Origin: Pseudoscleropodium purum
Lineage: Eukaryota; Streptophyta; Bryopsida; Hypnales; Brachytheciaceae
Assembly: GCA_963969395.1 (NCBI GenBank)
Contig: OZ017799.1
Span: 19,532,501 to 19,596,500, forward strand
Direction of reading: 5' to 3'
DNA length: 64,000 bases
Shown here: positions 13,165 through 26,499 of the stretch, one piece after another
How the letters are laid out: each line of letters starts with the position of its first letter
Numbering within the stretch: position 1 is the first letter of the stretch
The notes under the pieces: generated by a model
The model's database searches: none
Seen by the model: the letters and a program-made list of their open reading frames with translations, nothing else
What the model was told of the DNA's origin: nothing
Translations under genes and position numbers: made by a program

Positions 13165-14689
13165 ATACAATCATATAAAAATCATGTCATTTTTTAAATA
13201 TATAATTCAATTATAAAAATAACGAGAATAAATTTTAGCCAAACATTGATATATGTAAAAAATATCAAATTTTGGAGATGTGAGCTTTAATGCATAAATA
13301 TAATGAAAGTTGATGAAGCCCATATATAAAATATCCTTTTTTAAGGGTTAAAATATAGGTAGACAAGGTAAAATAAAATTCAATTATCTTCATTTCAAAT
13401 GCAAATATCTTGCAATTCATGTAGTCAAAGTTTTTGAAATTTCTTTTGCACATTTTGATAATAGTCTAGTGCAAGATCTTGTGGTTACATATCTAGGAAA
13501 AAAAAAATTCTAAAGTTAATTTTACTTTGCAATAAAAATGATAATTTTTAGTGGAATTAGTTGTTAATGTAAAATCTTTTTTTTCCTTCTTTTTATAATG
13601 TAGAAAATCCATTTGACATTTGGATTGTTGACTTTGCATTAGGGCAATATTTTTTTTTTAAAGTCACTAGGATGGAATGAAAGTTGTTTTAGTGTATTTG
13701 AAAATTCTTAGATTTTTTTATTTTTTGCTCGTAGATTAGAGATGCCTTTTACCCTGAAAGGACCACAAGGCCATGAGGTGGCTTCTACAACTATATTTGC
13801 AGACAATTTGAAATTGTGAATCTCGCTTACAGTTTGTAAGCAACAAAGAGACCCTAGATGATTTTTTCTACTAAATCCATTGATGCAATTTGGTCAAGAA
13901 ATTGGATTTGACTATGTGATTATTGATGAATTTTTGAAGAATAGAGAAAGGGTCATCATTTTAAATCCTCATATCTTTTTCCCACACCTCAAAACAATCT
14001 GAAAAAAATGAGACATCAAATCATGATGATATGTATTTATGGGAAAAAAATCAGAGTTTTGGGGACAATTTTGAGCATTCCAATTTTAGCAAATGTACAA
14101 AGTATTGCCTAGCCAAACATCTTTCATCAATCTTGTGAACCATGGTATTATTTTTTTCAGAAATTGTGCAATTTTCGTTGATCTATTTTTCATAGGAAAA
14201 ACACAAAAGTCTTCTTTCATTTCAACAATGGCAACTATTAAAATTATTCCATACAAATGAGGAATCATGTTTGTTACAAGAGCTAGTCAAGAAAACAATA
14301 GCTATGCTCCTTCCCTCCCCCCCAAGCCTTTAGGAGTTAATGGGCGAATATTATACCCATGTAGTTGGTTTGCAAAATAACTTGTAGGCCAGGGTAGTTT
14401 TTTTGGTTTCTAGAGAAGTGCTAAAGTGGCAACATACAAGAAAATCATGTAGTCAAATATTTTAGTATTCATCTATATTTTGGGATAGAACTATCTTTTC
14501 ATCCACATTTGAAGATAGTATTCATTTAAAATTGGCAATTTCATCCTAATCACTTCAAAAAACTAGAACAAATTGGCATCATCATCCAATTTTTTTTTTC
14601 CTTTCAGGCTTGGTGCTCCCCAATTATTTTATTTATGCTTTTAGGCATTTAAATTTATATGCCTTAAAAAACAAACCTGCTGCAGGCTG

Positions 14690-15300
14690 CATCGTAGACA
14701 ACTAAGGTCGAGCTGTTGTTTGAATATGGTCATGGCCTCATGCCGTGTGGCGCTACGTACAGAGTCTACAGACCCATACAGCTACGCATTCTCTGCAGAG
14801 CCTGCCACACAGTCACATGATGTCACCCAATTCACAGTTTCTGCTGACACTGGGAGTTAATGAAATTACATTAAAAGCAAAGGAGTAAGTGCAGTGCAGT
14901 ACAGGACACGTCTGGCATAAGTTAATTACATGAAATTGGTAAAATGTTCTCAGTCATCTGCTGTACCACGCACTTCACTGCACCATTTAAAAAAAAAAAT
15001 TAATTTCTTAAATTTCTTAACAAATGAAACGGAATTTCATTGCCAAGAGGTGAGATACAAGACCCAAGGCTCCGCAAGTGGCCTGGCGGGGGAACCCCAA
15101 ACAAAGAGAGACAGAGAGAGAGCGCGAGACGGACAGGAGCAAGCAAACCAAGAGACTTCACTGCACATTTGGTGCTTCTCTCTCATTCAATGTGCAAGGT
15201 CTGAGGTAGTGAGGGTGACTGCAAACCAAGACCAATTTGTTTCACAACAACTAGTAATAATCAATCAGGTCTAATATTTTAATCAAATGTAAACAACTAC
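14690..15300. other. GC-richer patch without recognisable gene
   Basis: Includes a GA-rich stretch near 15098-15125. The frame at 14930-15274 (+) has low-complexity content (RDRERARDGQEQ) and no motif. Possibly an old leader or retroelement piece. Confidence 0.3.
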
Positions 15301-16136
15301 AGGTAGGTGCTTGGCTTAGTCGAAGTTCATAATCAAGGCTTCAGTACGATGAGCAAAAGCTGTTTTAGGTCAGAGTGGAATCCAAAGATTTTTGAAACCC
15401 AGTAATGAGTTCTTGTGTAAAGAGCATCTATCATCTCCCCCTCGATTAACCCTTGACCCTTATCTCAAATTTTGGCTCATTAGTTTTTGCTTCTATAAAT
15501 CTATGTGTAGATATATTATATACCTCAATTTCATGAAGGAAGGTTGTGAATACAGTATCACTTTTGATGCATGGGAAGTTAAGTTATTTGGACAGCCTTC
15601 AGTTTGTCTCTATATTCGTCATCACCATCATCTAGAATTTGACTGTCAAAGACCAAGCTTTTAGGGGTCAAGGTCAAATTTTTTTTCTGCACTGGTCAAA
15701 GTGGGAGGCGAGGGACCCAACAGTAGTGAGTGACTTTAGAACCGTACAGTATCCAAGTGCATGCGAATATAGTTTCCTACTCTTTTGTTTTCTTTACTTA
15801 AATTTCGAATTTCGAAATCCTGTTTCATTTGTTTCAAAAAATTCAAATCTTTTAAAAAAAAATTCGAATTTATTTCCATGAATTCAAATACATACAGTAC
15901 AATAAGTATCTGCTCTCGCTTGGAGCAGGCGTACAGACCAACGAACTTCACTTGGAGCGTCCAAGTTCAGTCGTTATCAATAGAGCTCTGGATTTTGCCC
16001 TAAATTTTAAGTCACCCCACTTGGGGATACTCGAAGTAAGTAGTAGTGGTTCACGTAACCCGAGGCATGTAGCATCGTCTCCCTTTTCGCAACAACTTCG
16101 TTTAGAATTAATCCTTTAAAGGACACATTGGTCACC

Positions 16137-16576
16137 GTGGAAATCATCTCTTTGGAGACCGTGCAAATCATTGGCTTAAAAAAATGCAAAAGCACTCATT
16201 AGAAGTCAAACTGATGTAGGAGACCTTCTCTTTTCACAACAAAATTCTAAAGATGAATAAATGCACTATTGTCCTATATGAAAGGATTCTTTGTCATTCA
16301 TTAAACCAAAAATGGTCGTAGTGTCCTTTAAGGGTTCAAAGATGGAGGTGGTGATTGTGGAAATCATTCCTTTTGGTACTATGTGAAATATTGGTTTAAA
16401 AGAAAATCCAAAGCACTCATTGGAAGTCAAACTAATATAGAAGACCTCCCCTTTTCACACAAATTTATAAGGATGAATAGTTGTCAATCTATCCTACATA
16501 GAAAGATTGTCTGTCATTCTTTGGATACAAAATGGTCATGGCAACTTTTGAGGTTAAGCTTATCCTTTTACATCAC
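16137..16576 (+). repeat. Diverged 220-bp tandem repeat (two units)
   Basis: Unit 1 (16137-16356) and unit 2 (16357-16576) both begin GTGGAAATCAT. They share AAAGCACTCATT.GAAGTCAAACT, GA.GACCT.C.CTTTTCACA, and TGTCATTC followed by AAAATGGTC. Identity is about 75%. Flanking 16560-16720 holds a further internal duplication (TTTTGGT.A.AGCAA.AATATAG twice). Confidence 0.75.
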
Positions 16577-18639
16577 AATGTTATTTTGGTTAGAGCAAAA
16601 ATATAGACATAGGCAAAAGATTATGGCATCCCCTCCCTTTACAGCGATTATGTTCAGAATTAAGCTTAACTTTTTATGTCCCAAAGTTGTTTTGGTCAAA
16701 GCAAGAATATAGGCAAAATCTTTAGTAGATATGAAATTGTTGAGGATAGAGGCTTCCAAGTGTAAAAATAACCTTATTAAATTGGAAGATGGGTGTGCCA
16801 AAAAATAGAATGATCCACTATTCATAGTGTATACAACATTGTTGACATCAACATATGAAAGATGTGCAAAATACAAGTTTCTAGAAACCTCATTAAAGAT
16901 TCACTTCAAAGCCCTTTGAATTGAGTAGATATAGCTTTTGTGATTCATACAAATAAATCAACAATGAAAAAAAAATCCTTGATGTGTGAAAATATATACT
17001 TAATACAAGAGACACTCAACATATGTGTACATAATCTTTTATTCAAATTCGACACAAGTTCAATTCTGTTTCTTTCATGATTGATCAACACTTACAGAGG
17101 GGTAGTTGAAGCCAATATCTACAACAAAAAATGAAAAAAAAGACTCAAAAACTTCCATTGATGACCATCATGCCTAAAAATACTAAAAATATTGCTTTAT
17201 ATAATATCATACACTATATTTCTTTATAATGACCTATTTCTTTTTAGAAAGTGCATATCCAATTGTACCATCTTTGTGTTTGCTTCCCCCCAAAACATCG
17301 CCAATGATGTTCAAGACAAAAGGGATTCATCTTTTGCAATTCTTTCCACTTCTTTCCATGTATTAGACAAGATTGGCAAACATACGTATATAAACCTAAG
17401 TATTTTTTGTATGCAATTGTATTTTTGAGATTTAATTGCTCTATTTCATTTTCTTTAAAATAAATTAGTGACCTCCATTTCCTAACTCACTTCCAATTCT
17501 TTTCAAATTATGAACTATTTATGGTTTTTTCACTTTCAAAACCAATTTGTGGTTCCCTCTAGAACCTCAAAGGATGTTGAGGACAAAAAGTGACCAACGG
17601 ATGACTTTCAAGAACTGAAGAATGTACACAGTGACCCAAAAATTGGATCATTTTTTACAAAGTACCTTGGTGACAAGGTTAGAATGAAATTCCATTTGAT
17701 TGTTTTTTTAAATCTACAATTTTTATTTATTTTTAAAACAGTGGACGAAGAATTATTTTCATCCTTTTAAATATCAGAACTTCACTTAAGATAGATTTTT
17801 CACTACATTTTCAAAATCTTTGATACTTAAACACCCTAAAGAACTTTAAGAATCCACTTTGTATTTTTGAGAACTTTGGGAGGCTCTATTGAATTCCAAA
17901 TTTTGAATTCTGCATTAAATTTTTAGGATGAATGCTAAACATCCTAATCTATATGTAAAGCTTTGTTTCACATTATTCCAATAAATATTACGAAAGGATG
18001 TATGTATGGATAGGTGTCTCAATAAATTGGTCACAAAGGTGTTTTCAAAAAATGTTAGCATTACAAAGGCTATAGGCTACAAATGGTCATGTCTTTTCAC
18101 AATGTTTTTGCTCAAAATACTTAACAACTTGATTATAAAGACATTTATGTAGTTGGTTTAAGACTTTCAATTTTTGATAGGAGTAAGGGACTTTTTAAGT
18201 GTAGTTAAAACATCAACACTACATAAATGAATTTTTTGACTCATCCTATGGATAAAACATTACATATGAATCCTTTGAAAATATAGGTATATTTAAATGT
18301 TTTCTAGTGACTTTATTATGAATGCTCCAAAGTTTTTGCTAGTGTGAAATGCTTTCCATATTATAAGAACTTTCCTTAATATAGAATTAAGAACTTTATA
18401 GTAGTTAAAATGAAGGTCAAATTTTGGGGACATTATTTTGATAAATTAGTATTATTATCATCATTATTAATTTTTATTGTATTTTATTTTAGAAGGTTAA
18501 GGTGGATTGCCCTTCATTTTGAAATTTTTTCCATTTATTTCCAATGTAGTAGTCATCAAAGGAAATAGCCTTTGATTTTAGTGGCTTTTAGTGAGGCTAT
18601 AGGTGTTGCTTTTGATCCACTCATCTATACAATTACCTC

Positions 18640-19170
18640 AAATTTATAAGTCAATTTTCTGAAAATATATTAATTCATTTTTATTTGGTTGTGCAAATTG
18701 ATATCTATACAAAAACTTTTGAACCATTCAATTCCAAATTACAAGACTGAAATTATGAGGAGTTTTATTTTGTAGTCAATGAAGGTAGAAAAACATATAA
18801 AGTTGGTTTTATCTAAATTAAAAAATTCCAAGTGTTATAAAAGAAATTATGTTTATTACCTATTAGAAAATTTTCATCATTGGAATTAATCATTTTCAAA
18901 TCTTTTATAAAAGTTATTAGCTATTTTGTTTTTTTATTTTATTTTGTACAACTTTTCACTTTATCATTTTTTATAGATGCTTATGAAAAATTTTGTTGGG
19001 TTCAATTTTTTTCATATATTCTCAATTCATTTTTCAAGATGTTGACTAAAATGCACTGATTATAGTTGTTTTTTAAATGTTAAAAGACAAAACTTCACCT
19101 TTTGAAAGGTCCAAAAAAGCCTGCATTTTGAAGTTTGGGCATATTGAGCTCACCATTGGTGGACGTATTT
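18640..19170 (+). repeat. Modular repeat family R1, diverged copy
   Basis: Contains the segment ATTATGAGGAGTTTTATTTT, which matches 21050-21070, and TTGACTAAAATGCACTGATT followed by AGACAAAACTTCACCTTTTG, which matches the reverse strand at 53380-53450. Boundaries are uncertain. Confidence 0.5.
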
Positions 19171-20984
19171 GTTCTAAAATTTGAGGAGGATGTACTTGAA
19201 AAAGTTAATCAAAGGATTGTACTTTTGGATCTGTTAAAAAATAAATATGGATGAAGATTTTAGCCTTGCTTTGGGTATTAGCAATTTTGGACTTCTAAAC
19301 ATTGAAGAATTTTAGGAGTCAATCCTAAACATCCACATCAATCCCAAATGTGGATGTGCCTTGCCTAAATTTACTTTGCAATTTTCATAATATCCATTAA
19401 TATTTTTCATTTAAAGTTAGAAATGAAGTTCTTTCTACTTCACTTTTAAAGTTTGAAAAAGACAAAAAATTTAATCAATTGTTGCAATTAAAAGCTCTAC
19501 ATGTTAGAATCCAAATAACAAATATTGAATGAATTTCATTCACACTTCCTTCTTTAAAATTGATTTTCTAGTTAAAATTTCTTAAATAGTTTTTTTAACT
19601 AAACTTCATTTTTGGACCAAAACAAATTATTCTAATATATATTATAACTGATATAATTTTATGTATATATTATTCTTTCAAAAATCACAATAATTTAATC
19701 CTTTGTCCAAAATTTCCAAAAAATTATCATTTATAAGAAAACTTGTTTATTCAAACATGGAAATGATCATAATTTTATTCATTAATTTTATAAAGGCTAA
19801 ACCTCGCTTGATAGTGATAATTTGAATGAAGATCTTCACTTTGAGTGTAAAAAATGATTCGTAGAAAAGTTTTTATATTATTATTTGTATCTACCTTTAC
19901 TTCTTGGGATAAATTTCAAATCAATTGGATTGTTTATGTTACATTTATCAATTTATTTTCACTTACTAATTAAAAAATTATAACAATTATGATTTATTAT
20001 AGAAATTGATAGAGATTTTTCACATTAATAGAAAGTATATAGTCTCGTGTAACAAAAATATAACATTGAAACATAAATGTCATTTAAAAGGCAAAATTGA
20101 GCTTAAGAATGAAGTTTGACTATATGACAACATTTGGAACTAATCTTTTAGGGGTTAAGGCTTAAAGATAAGCTATTGTAAAGAGTAGACTCTCTTGCAA
20201 TCTCAACCTTTAAATTTGTAGTTTCATTACAAAGTTTCCAAAAATTCTTAAATTAATTGCATTCAATTTTACTTTGATTTGTTATTAATACAAAATTGTC
20301 TTTCACCACTAGAAATAGGGGCCTATAGTAATCAACAAGAAATCAAATTGTATATATTCATTCAATAGATTGGCTCTCTTGATTTGGTAAAACAATACAA
20401 TGGCAATTAACAAAGTTTGTACATGCATTAGAAACCATTGTTCACTTGCTAACACGGAAGCTAATGTATCTCTTTCCATCCACAAGAACCTTTCTCAATT
20501 CAGCAATACAATGATGTAGATTTTTTTGAGGTACATAAAAAATAAATGTTTGAATGATTTAGTGCATGTGAAGATAAGTTAAACAAAAGTTTATGTAAGC
20601 ATATTCAACGTAGTGGTTTCTAATTGAAAAATCTATATCCATGGCATCACCTATCTTTTCTCATTTCTTACCATCTATTTGATATTGCAAGAAGGATTTA
20701 AGTCTTTCTTCATATTTGACCTCTAAATGCCCAAACTATGTTTCTTGGCAACATAGCAATTTGGGCAACTCACTACAAATGGAGTTTTTATCTTTTTTCT
20801 TTGAAATTTAACACAATATGTGCCCAAAGAGTAGCTTTAATGCCCAACAATTTTCATAACTTTTGACTACATAGTTAAATAGTTATTGTACAATATGTAC
20901 TTTTCATTGCTTAACGGGCATCCCATGCAACAAATAAAACTTTCTTTAAAAAATAACTTTAAGAAATAAATAAATTGAAATTGG

Positions 20985-21500
20985 TTCTCTAGATTTATAT
21001 GTACATGGAATGCTTTGAACCATTCCATTTTGATCAATGAGTCAAAAGTTATGAGGAGTTTTAGTTTGTGGAGTTTATTGGTCGTTATTGTGAGATAGCC
21101 TGAGACAAACTTTGAAGCCCTCTATTTAACTCAATTTCTAATATTTGGGAAAAAAAATTAATTACAACATTACCACCATTGGAATTGGCATATTTTAGTT
21201 CTATAAAAAAATTGTTAACAATTTAGTGTTTTGAATCATTTTCTACTTCTTTCTATATACTATTTTTTCTTATATGTTGTACAATTCCAAATGATTTGAA
21301 ATTTCTTAAGCATGTAACCAACTTGACTTGAGGAATGAATACAAAGAGTAAACTCCATTTTGGACATTTTTTCATACAAATTTGACCTTATGAAGTATAG
21401 CTACCCGATTTTTTGCAAGGCCAAAAAAGGATTTTTGTCACTTCAAATGCTAATATCTTGCAATCTACAAAGCAAATTTTTTTTTCTAGAGTTTGTCTCT
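20985..21500 (+). repeat. Modular repeat family R1, diverged copy
   Basis: Contains TGCTTTGAACCATTCCATTT, GTTATGAGGAGTTTTAGTTT and CAAATGCTAATATCTTGCAA. These match, in order, the reverse strand of 51560-51080. No open frame of note. Confidence 0.55.
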
Positions 21501-22557
21501 CATTCTCTTCTTTTTCAATTTTTTGGGTTTCAATGTCTAGAACAACAAGGTTTTGCTGCTTTTGGCACAATGTTTTACTAAAATTTTGTGACTATTGGCA
21601 TAATGTTTTATTGTGATTTTGTAGGTGTTTCATCACAATTTTGTAGAGTGTGTTGGTAGACTATTGGTGATGTTTCTAAACTCCTAGTTTTCATTCTCCA
21701 TCTTATTTTCCTTTTGTAATATACACTATGATTTTTGAGTTGAAATTCAATGTTTTAGTAGAATTTTGTAGGTTTTGTAAGTTTTGCTAGCACCTTTTTT
21801 TTTTTTTTTATCACTTCATATTTATTTTGTGCATGTGCATTACATTGAAGAAACACAATATATAAATATTAATCTCTTAATGTATTTGAATATACTTGTT
21901 CACAATAAAATATGCAATTCTAACGAAAGTTTTTTAGTATCAACTCTAAATCTATACAATGATATTCTTGCACTCTATCTCTAGCAATGTATTAATCTTT
22001 CTATTTTTTCAATGCACTATATATATAGGTATGCAATTGTACACTATAATCTACTACCATTTAAACTTGAATATAATTATGTCAATTTAAAACTAATGAT
22101 TTTTGTATTATATCTTTTCTAGTATGTTGTATTTTCATTGACCTTGTAATATTTAAGTTGGAAGTTTGACAAGGAAAATTTATGTCTCATTCTTGAGTAG
22201 CACTTTTCTTCCAATTGTTTGGCTATTATTGTTGCTTTGTTGTATTATTTAGCATTATTTGAGTTTTTTTTGGTCAAGAATTTGAAGATTTACTTAGGAA
22301 CTTAGGACTTCATAGATTTTACAGTAAGAAGATATAAGATTTTAAATATTAGAGATTTATAGATTTAGATCTTGATAGATTTATAGATTTGTAACTTTAC
22401 AAATTTAGGAATTTATGTATAATTTTAATGCAACATAGATATATTTGTCTTTACATAATGAAAATTCTTCATTGATCTAAAATATTCCATAGACGCAAAA
22501 TTCTTCAAATGACCAAATTTTTACATGATTTAAAGTCTTTTACATTGTGCAATTCTT

Positions 22558-22828
22558 CATTAGATGAGATTTCAACCTTCGAGAGGGTTGTGAGTTCCCT
22601 TGCACTCAACTGAGTTTCCACTACCCTTTAGTAGTTGCATGACATGGCATAGCAATTGCCACGTCACTTTTGCATTTTTATTTTTTCAAATTTTTATTTT
22701 ATTTTTTTCGATTATTTTTTTACATTTTAAAATTAAATAGATTTTTTTAATAGCAGCCAAAATTGCTTGGAGAATAGTGTTGAGAACAGGCCCAAACCAC
22801 CTTCTAGACCCCCAAAAAACATCTAATG
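22558..22828 (+). mobile_element. MITE-like TIR element, related CATTAGATG subfamily
   Basis: Ends are CATTAGATGAGATTTCAACC and ACCCCCAAAAAACATCTAATG, inverted repeats of each other. Interior shares AGGTTGTGAGTTC and a GCCACGTCA core with the copy at 26164-26389 (opposite strand). No open reading frame of note. Confidence 0.65.
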
Positions 22829-25800
22829 CAAAATGTAAATTTCAAGTTTGTTTAAGAAATTGTATTTTTTGGAATTATCATTGTTGTATATTTGAAAATC
22901 TTTGACTATTGTACATTATAGAATTTTTTACATAAAACACTATACATTGCCACGTCAAATTTCAAAATATGATGTGGCATATGCATAACATAAGTAAAGT
23001 TGATGTTGCATGAATAAATTTGTTTCTATTACCTACAATACATATTGAACTATACAAATACACAAAAAATTTGAACATATATTTGTAATATTGGTTGTTG
23101 TGTTGAACTTCAAATTTTCTAATAGCATTTGTAGGTGTTAGATTTCAAAGTAGGTGATTGTATAGGTGATGTACAAGTGATGATACCTTAGACAAAAAAT
23201 GCATAAAAAATGAAGTGAAAGGTGGATATATGGTTCTTTTATAGACTAGTGGAATATTTAGAACAATCCAATCTTTGGATATACCTTAAAAAGTTCATTT
23301 TATTTCTAAATTGTGAATAAACTTTGGTCATGGATAGTCAAATGATCCTTCTAAAATCAATGTATTTTTTTGTCTAATGAATATTTAATTAACAATACTA
23401 ATCTCAAACTCATACATTAATTCTTGAAGTCACAATTGTGCACTTGTTCATAGTCCTTAATTTATTCTAGCATCTAAAGAGGTTATTGATACAAAAAAAT
23501 TGATTTAATGTTTTTTACACAAACTCATTGACAAACTTTACACATTTGCATGTATAAAATTTCCTTTAGATGAATTCGACTATCATTACAAAAAATTCAA
23601 GCCTCAGAAAGGTTGTGAGTTTTGAACTACTCATAACTACCTTGGTGCAATTAGAGAGGAATTCTACTATTTTTTATTTTTTGATGAAAATTGCTAATGT
23701 GGCACTACTTGTGCCACGTCAGCAACATGTCAGGTTTTCATACTTTTTAAATATTTAAATATTTTTTAAATAATAAAAATAAAAAATAAAAAATAAAATT
23801 TTTTTCCTGTAATTGCACTACAGGGTGCTCAAAACTGAATCCTTAATGGCCTTCCATAGGGCTGAGACTTTTCGTGATGAAAAAATGTCACTTCATTTCT
23901 AAATATAAATCTCTTTGGCAACTCTACTTCTTTTTTGCTGTAACTATTCCAAATTGTTTTTGCAACTCTTCACATTTGTCATTTTATGTACTCACTTCAA
24001 TGCTAAAGATCTTCCTTATCTTTTATTGCTTTAGTTGTCCTATTTTCTTGTTCTTCAATTGTTGTGGAATTTGTCCTTTTTAAGGTTTACATTCTTTATT
24101 CATCACTAGTAAATATAAATTGAACATTTTCTAAATTTAGGAAAGATTGAAAATTTGGTCCTCAATGGTTTAAAGAAACATTATTTTCAATATAAGAACA
24201 AAATCCAAATTTGAAAATCTAAAATGTGAATACTTTAAATCTTGGGGACTTTTGAATATATTATACAAATATGATCCCTATTTTTATTTTTCTAATTATA
24301 TGATTACATTATATTTACAAGAATACATAGGCACATGAGTCTCAATTAAGTTTGGTCTCAAATAATTTTTTTGGTATAAATCATGAATATATATTTGAAA
24401 GTACTTGAAATATCATCTAATGTTGAATATTAAAGTCTATGTTATATCTTTTTTTCCTTGAAGCTAAAGAAACTCTCATTGAATTTAGTTGATTTATCTT
24501 CATTGATAAGATTTTATCATATCTTTAATAGTTGATATTTGAATAATTCGTATGCAAAAAATATCTAAACTTATTTGCATTCATAAATTAGACTTTGCAT
24601 AAGAATCTAAGGCTTTCAATTTAAATTGGAGATTTCTTCTAAACTATAAAGGTTTAAATTCTACATTTAATATTCTTTACCACAAATTTACCACCAAAAT
24701 AAATTGGGAATTTACATTGAATATGAAAAATTGTTAAGAGCATTGTAATGGTTTGATAAGTTACTGTGGAAAATTGGAGATAGGATAGGGACGAGGCTTT
24801 GGAAGTAGATACAAAAGCTTGGGCACCACAATGGCTTCAATGTTGTTAGGTAGGTAGGATGTTAAAGTGGTCATTTGAAATCTAATGTCATATGTCTATC
24901 TTTTCCTTCACAAAGGTAAAATTTAAATATTTTTGTCTACTTTGTAGTTTGCTTAATGTAATGCATTCTTCACTGCTCTCAGCTAATTTGGGGCTTCTAA
25001 ATCTAAATTTGAATTCCAAAATTCCAAAATTCCAAAATTCATCATGGGTAGCAAATAAAAGATTCTAGTGTTTCCCCAAGGATAAAAATGGTAAGACACT
25101 AAAACGTCCTTTGAAGTTATTTACCCCTAAGGAAAACACATAATATAGAAAATTTCCATACATGATAAAATTTGCAAATTTTGGATTCATACATCACAAG
25201 AATATTGAGGCCAAGAGAAGGCTACTAGTTTAAAAAAAAAATTGGCACCCTTGTAGTGCAAAAATAGAAAAAAAATTATAAAATATAAAATAGTACCACA
25301 TCAAGTTTATAAATAAATAAATATGTTTTCCCTAATTGCAGTGCACAGGTTCAGACTTTGTAGCCCTTTGTTGGCCTCATAAATCTTGTAAAGTTTGCAA
25401 TGGGAAGCACCAAAAGAGTAAATAGAGGCAAAGAACATAGAATTAACATGGCACAAACATAACATTATTAACCTTCATTGGGGGAGGGGGGGGGGGGGGG
25501 GTGCTCCCCCCAAAATTAGGAGCCTTCAACAATAAAGTTTAGGTGCCTTGCCAATGACATTTCCAACTCCAACAACCTGGTGATACATCACCTTTACCCA
25601 ACCAATGATGTCTTCAACAATATAACTAAATTCTATTGTCAAGTATATAGGAGGGAATTATACCTCCACCTAGGGGGGGGACTAAACCAAGCTAGTTAAC
25701 AATGTTATGAAATAGGGAACTTGAATAGCTAATCTGGGAGGTAATGATAGTCTATGAATGTACAACATGGTTCAAGACAATATGGTTGTGCAACAGATTT

Positions 25801-26163
25801 CCTATCTTGTTGATGAAGTTCATTCACATGTTTGAGAAAGTGTGGCTAAGGACTCCATTCTTTGGTGTTAGACAAGATAGGACTATCAATTGACATCTTA
25901 AAAAACCCATGTGTGGGGCATTTGTGTAACATAACATTTGGCTTTTTAGTGTTGTACATGTTAAGTCTCTCTGTAGGGCACAACCCTTGGCTTTCCACTA
26001 GTGATCTTAGAACTAGTTCAGGGTTTTTAGCAAAATGTTCATTTTTGGAAGATTTTTTTTTGAATTTACATTGGGGGCATGAAAAATTAAATAGCAACCG
26101 AGCGAGATTTAGCCAGTTTTGGGATCGCTACTTTCCACCATTTGTTCTCTAATTCTCAGATTG
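22829..26163. other. AT-rich intergenic sequence
   Basis: Between two TIR elements. A segment at 23600-23880 has AGGTTGTGAGTTTTGAAC and GCCACGTCAGCAAC, which recalls the interior of the CATTAGATG elements but lacks clear ends. Contains the poly-G run at 25486. No gene recognised. Confidence 0.5.
25486..25501 (+). repeat. Poly-G run of 16
   Basis: Sixteen G in a row, preceded by GGGGA and followed by TGCTCCCCCC, which could pair with part of the run. Length is prone to sequencing error. Confidence 0.9.
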
Positions 26164-26389
26164 CATTAGATGTTTTTGGGGGGGTTTGGAGGGCTGTCTG
26201 GGCCTGTTCATGGTGTTGTTCCCTAGCAGTTCAAGAATGATCCTTGTTAGATTTAAGATTAAAAAAAAATTGATGTGGGAGTCGCTATGCCATGTCACAT
26301 AGTTGCTTTTGAAAGTGCGCAGAGTTTCGGAACCTAACTGAATGCAGGGGAACTCACAACCTTCTTGGGGTCTAAAATCTCATCTAATG
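26164..26389 (-). mobile_element. MITE-like TIR element, CATTAGATG subfamily, inverted copy
   Basis: Starts CATTAGATGTTTTTGGGGGG and ends GGGGTCTAAAATCTCATCTAATG (last nine bases inverted to the start). Read in reverse it aligns with 22558-22828, including the GGTTGTGAGTTCC segment. It sits just upstream of the GC-richer ABCB promoter region. Confidence 0.65.
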
Positions 26390-26499
26390 GATTAAACTCT
26401 TGTTTTTAAATTTTTTTTTTTTTTTTTTACAATTTCCTTACAGAACACAAAATTCATCCTACTAGGCCCACTTTGAGGGATGGTTTAGCGTGCTGTGTA

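Larger units (their letters stand above)
9531..14689. other. AT-rich intergenic sequence with repeats
   Basis: Holds the minisatellite at 10161, R2 copy 1 at 10745, a family-type hairpin at 12451-12492 (TCCTATTGTCTCC..GGAGACAAAATGGA), the TIR element at 12902, and a diverged 190-bp module at about 13390-13490. No gene recognised. Confidence 0.55.
15301..22557. other. AT-rich intergenic sequence with repeats
   Basis: Apart from the tandem repeat at 16137-16576 and the R1 copies near 18640 and 20985, no feature is recognised. Codon-poor A/T runs dominate. Confidence 0.5.
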
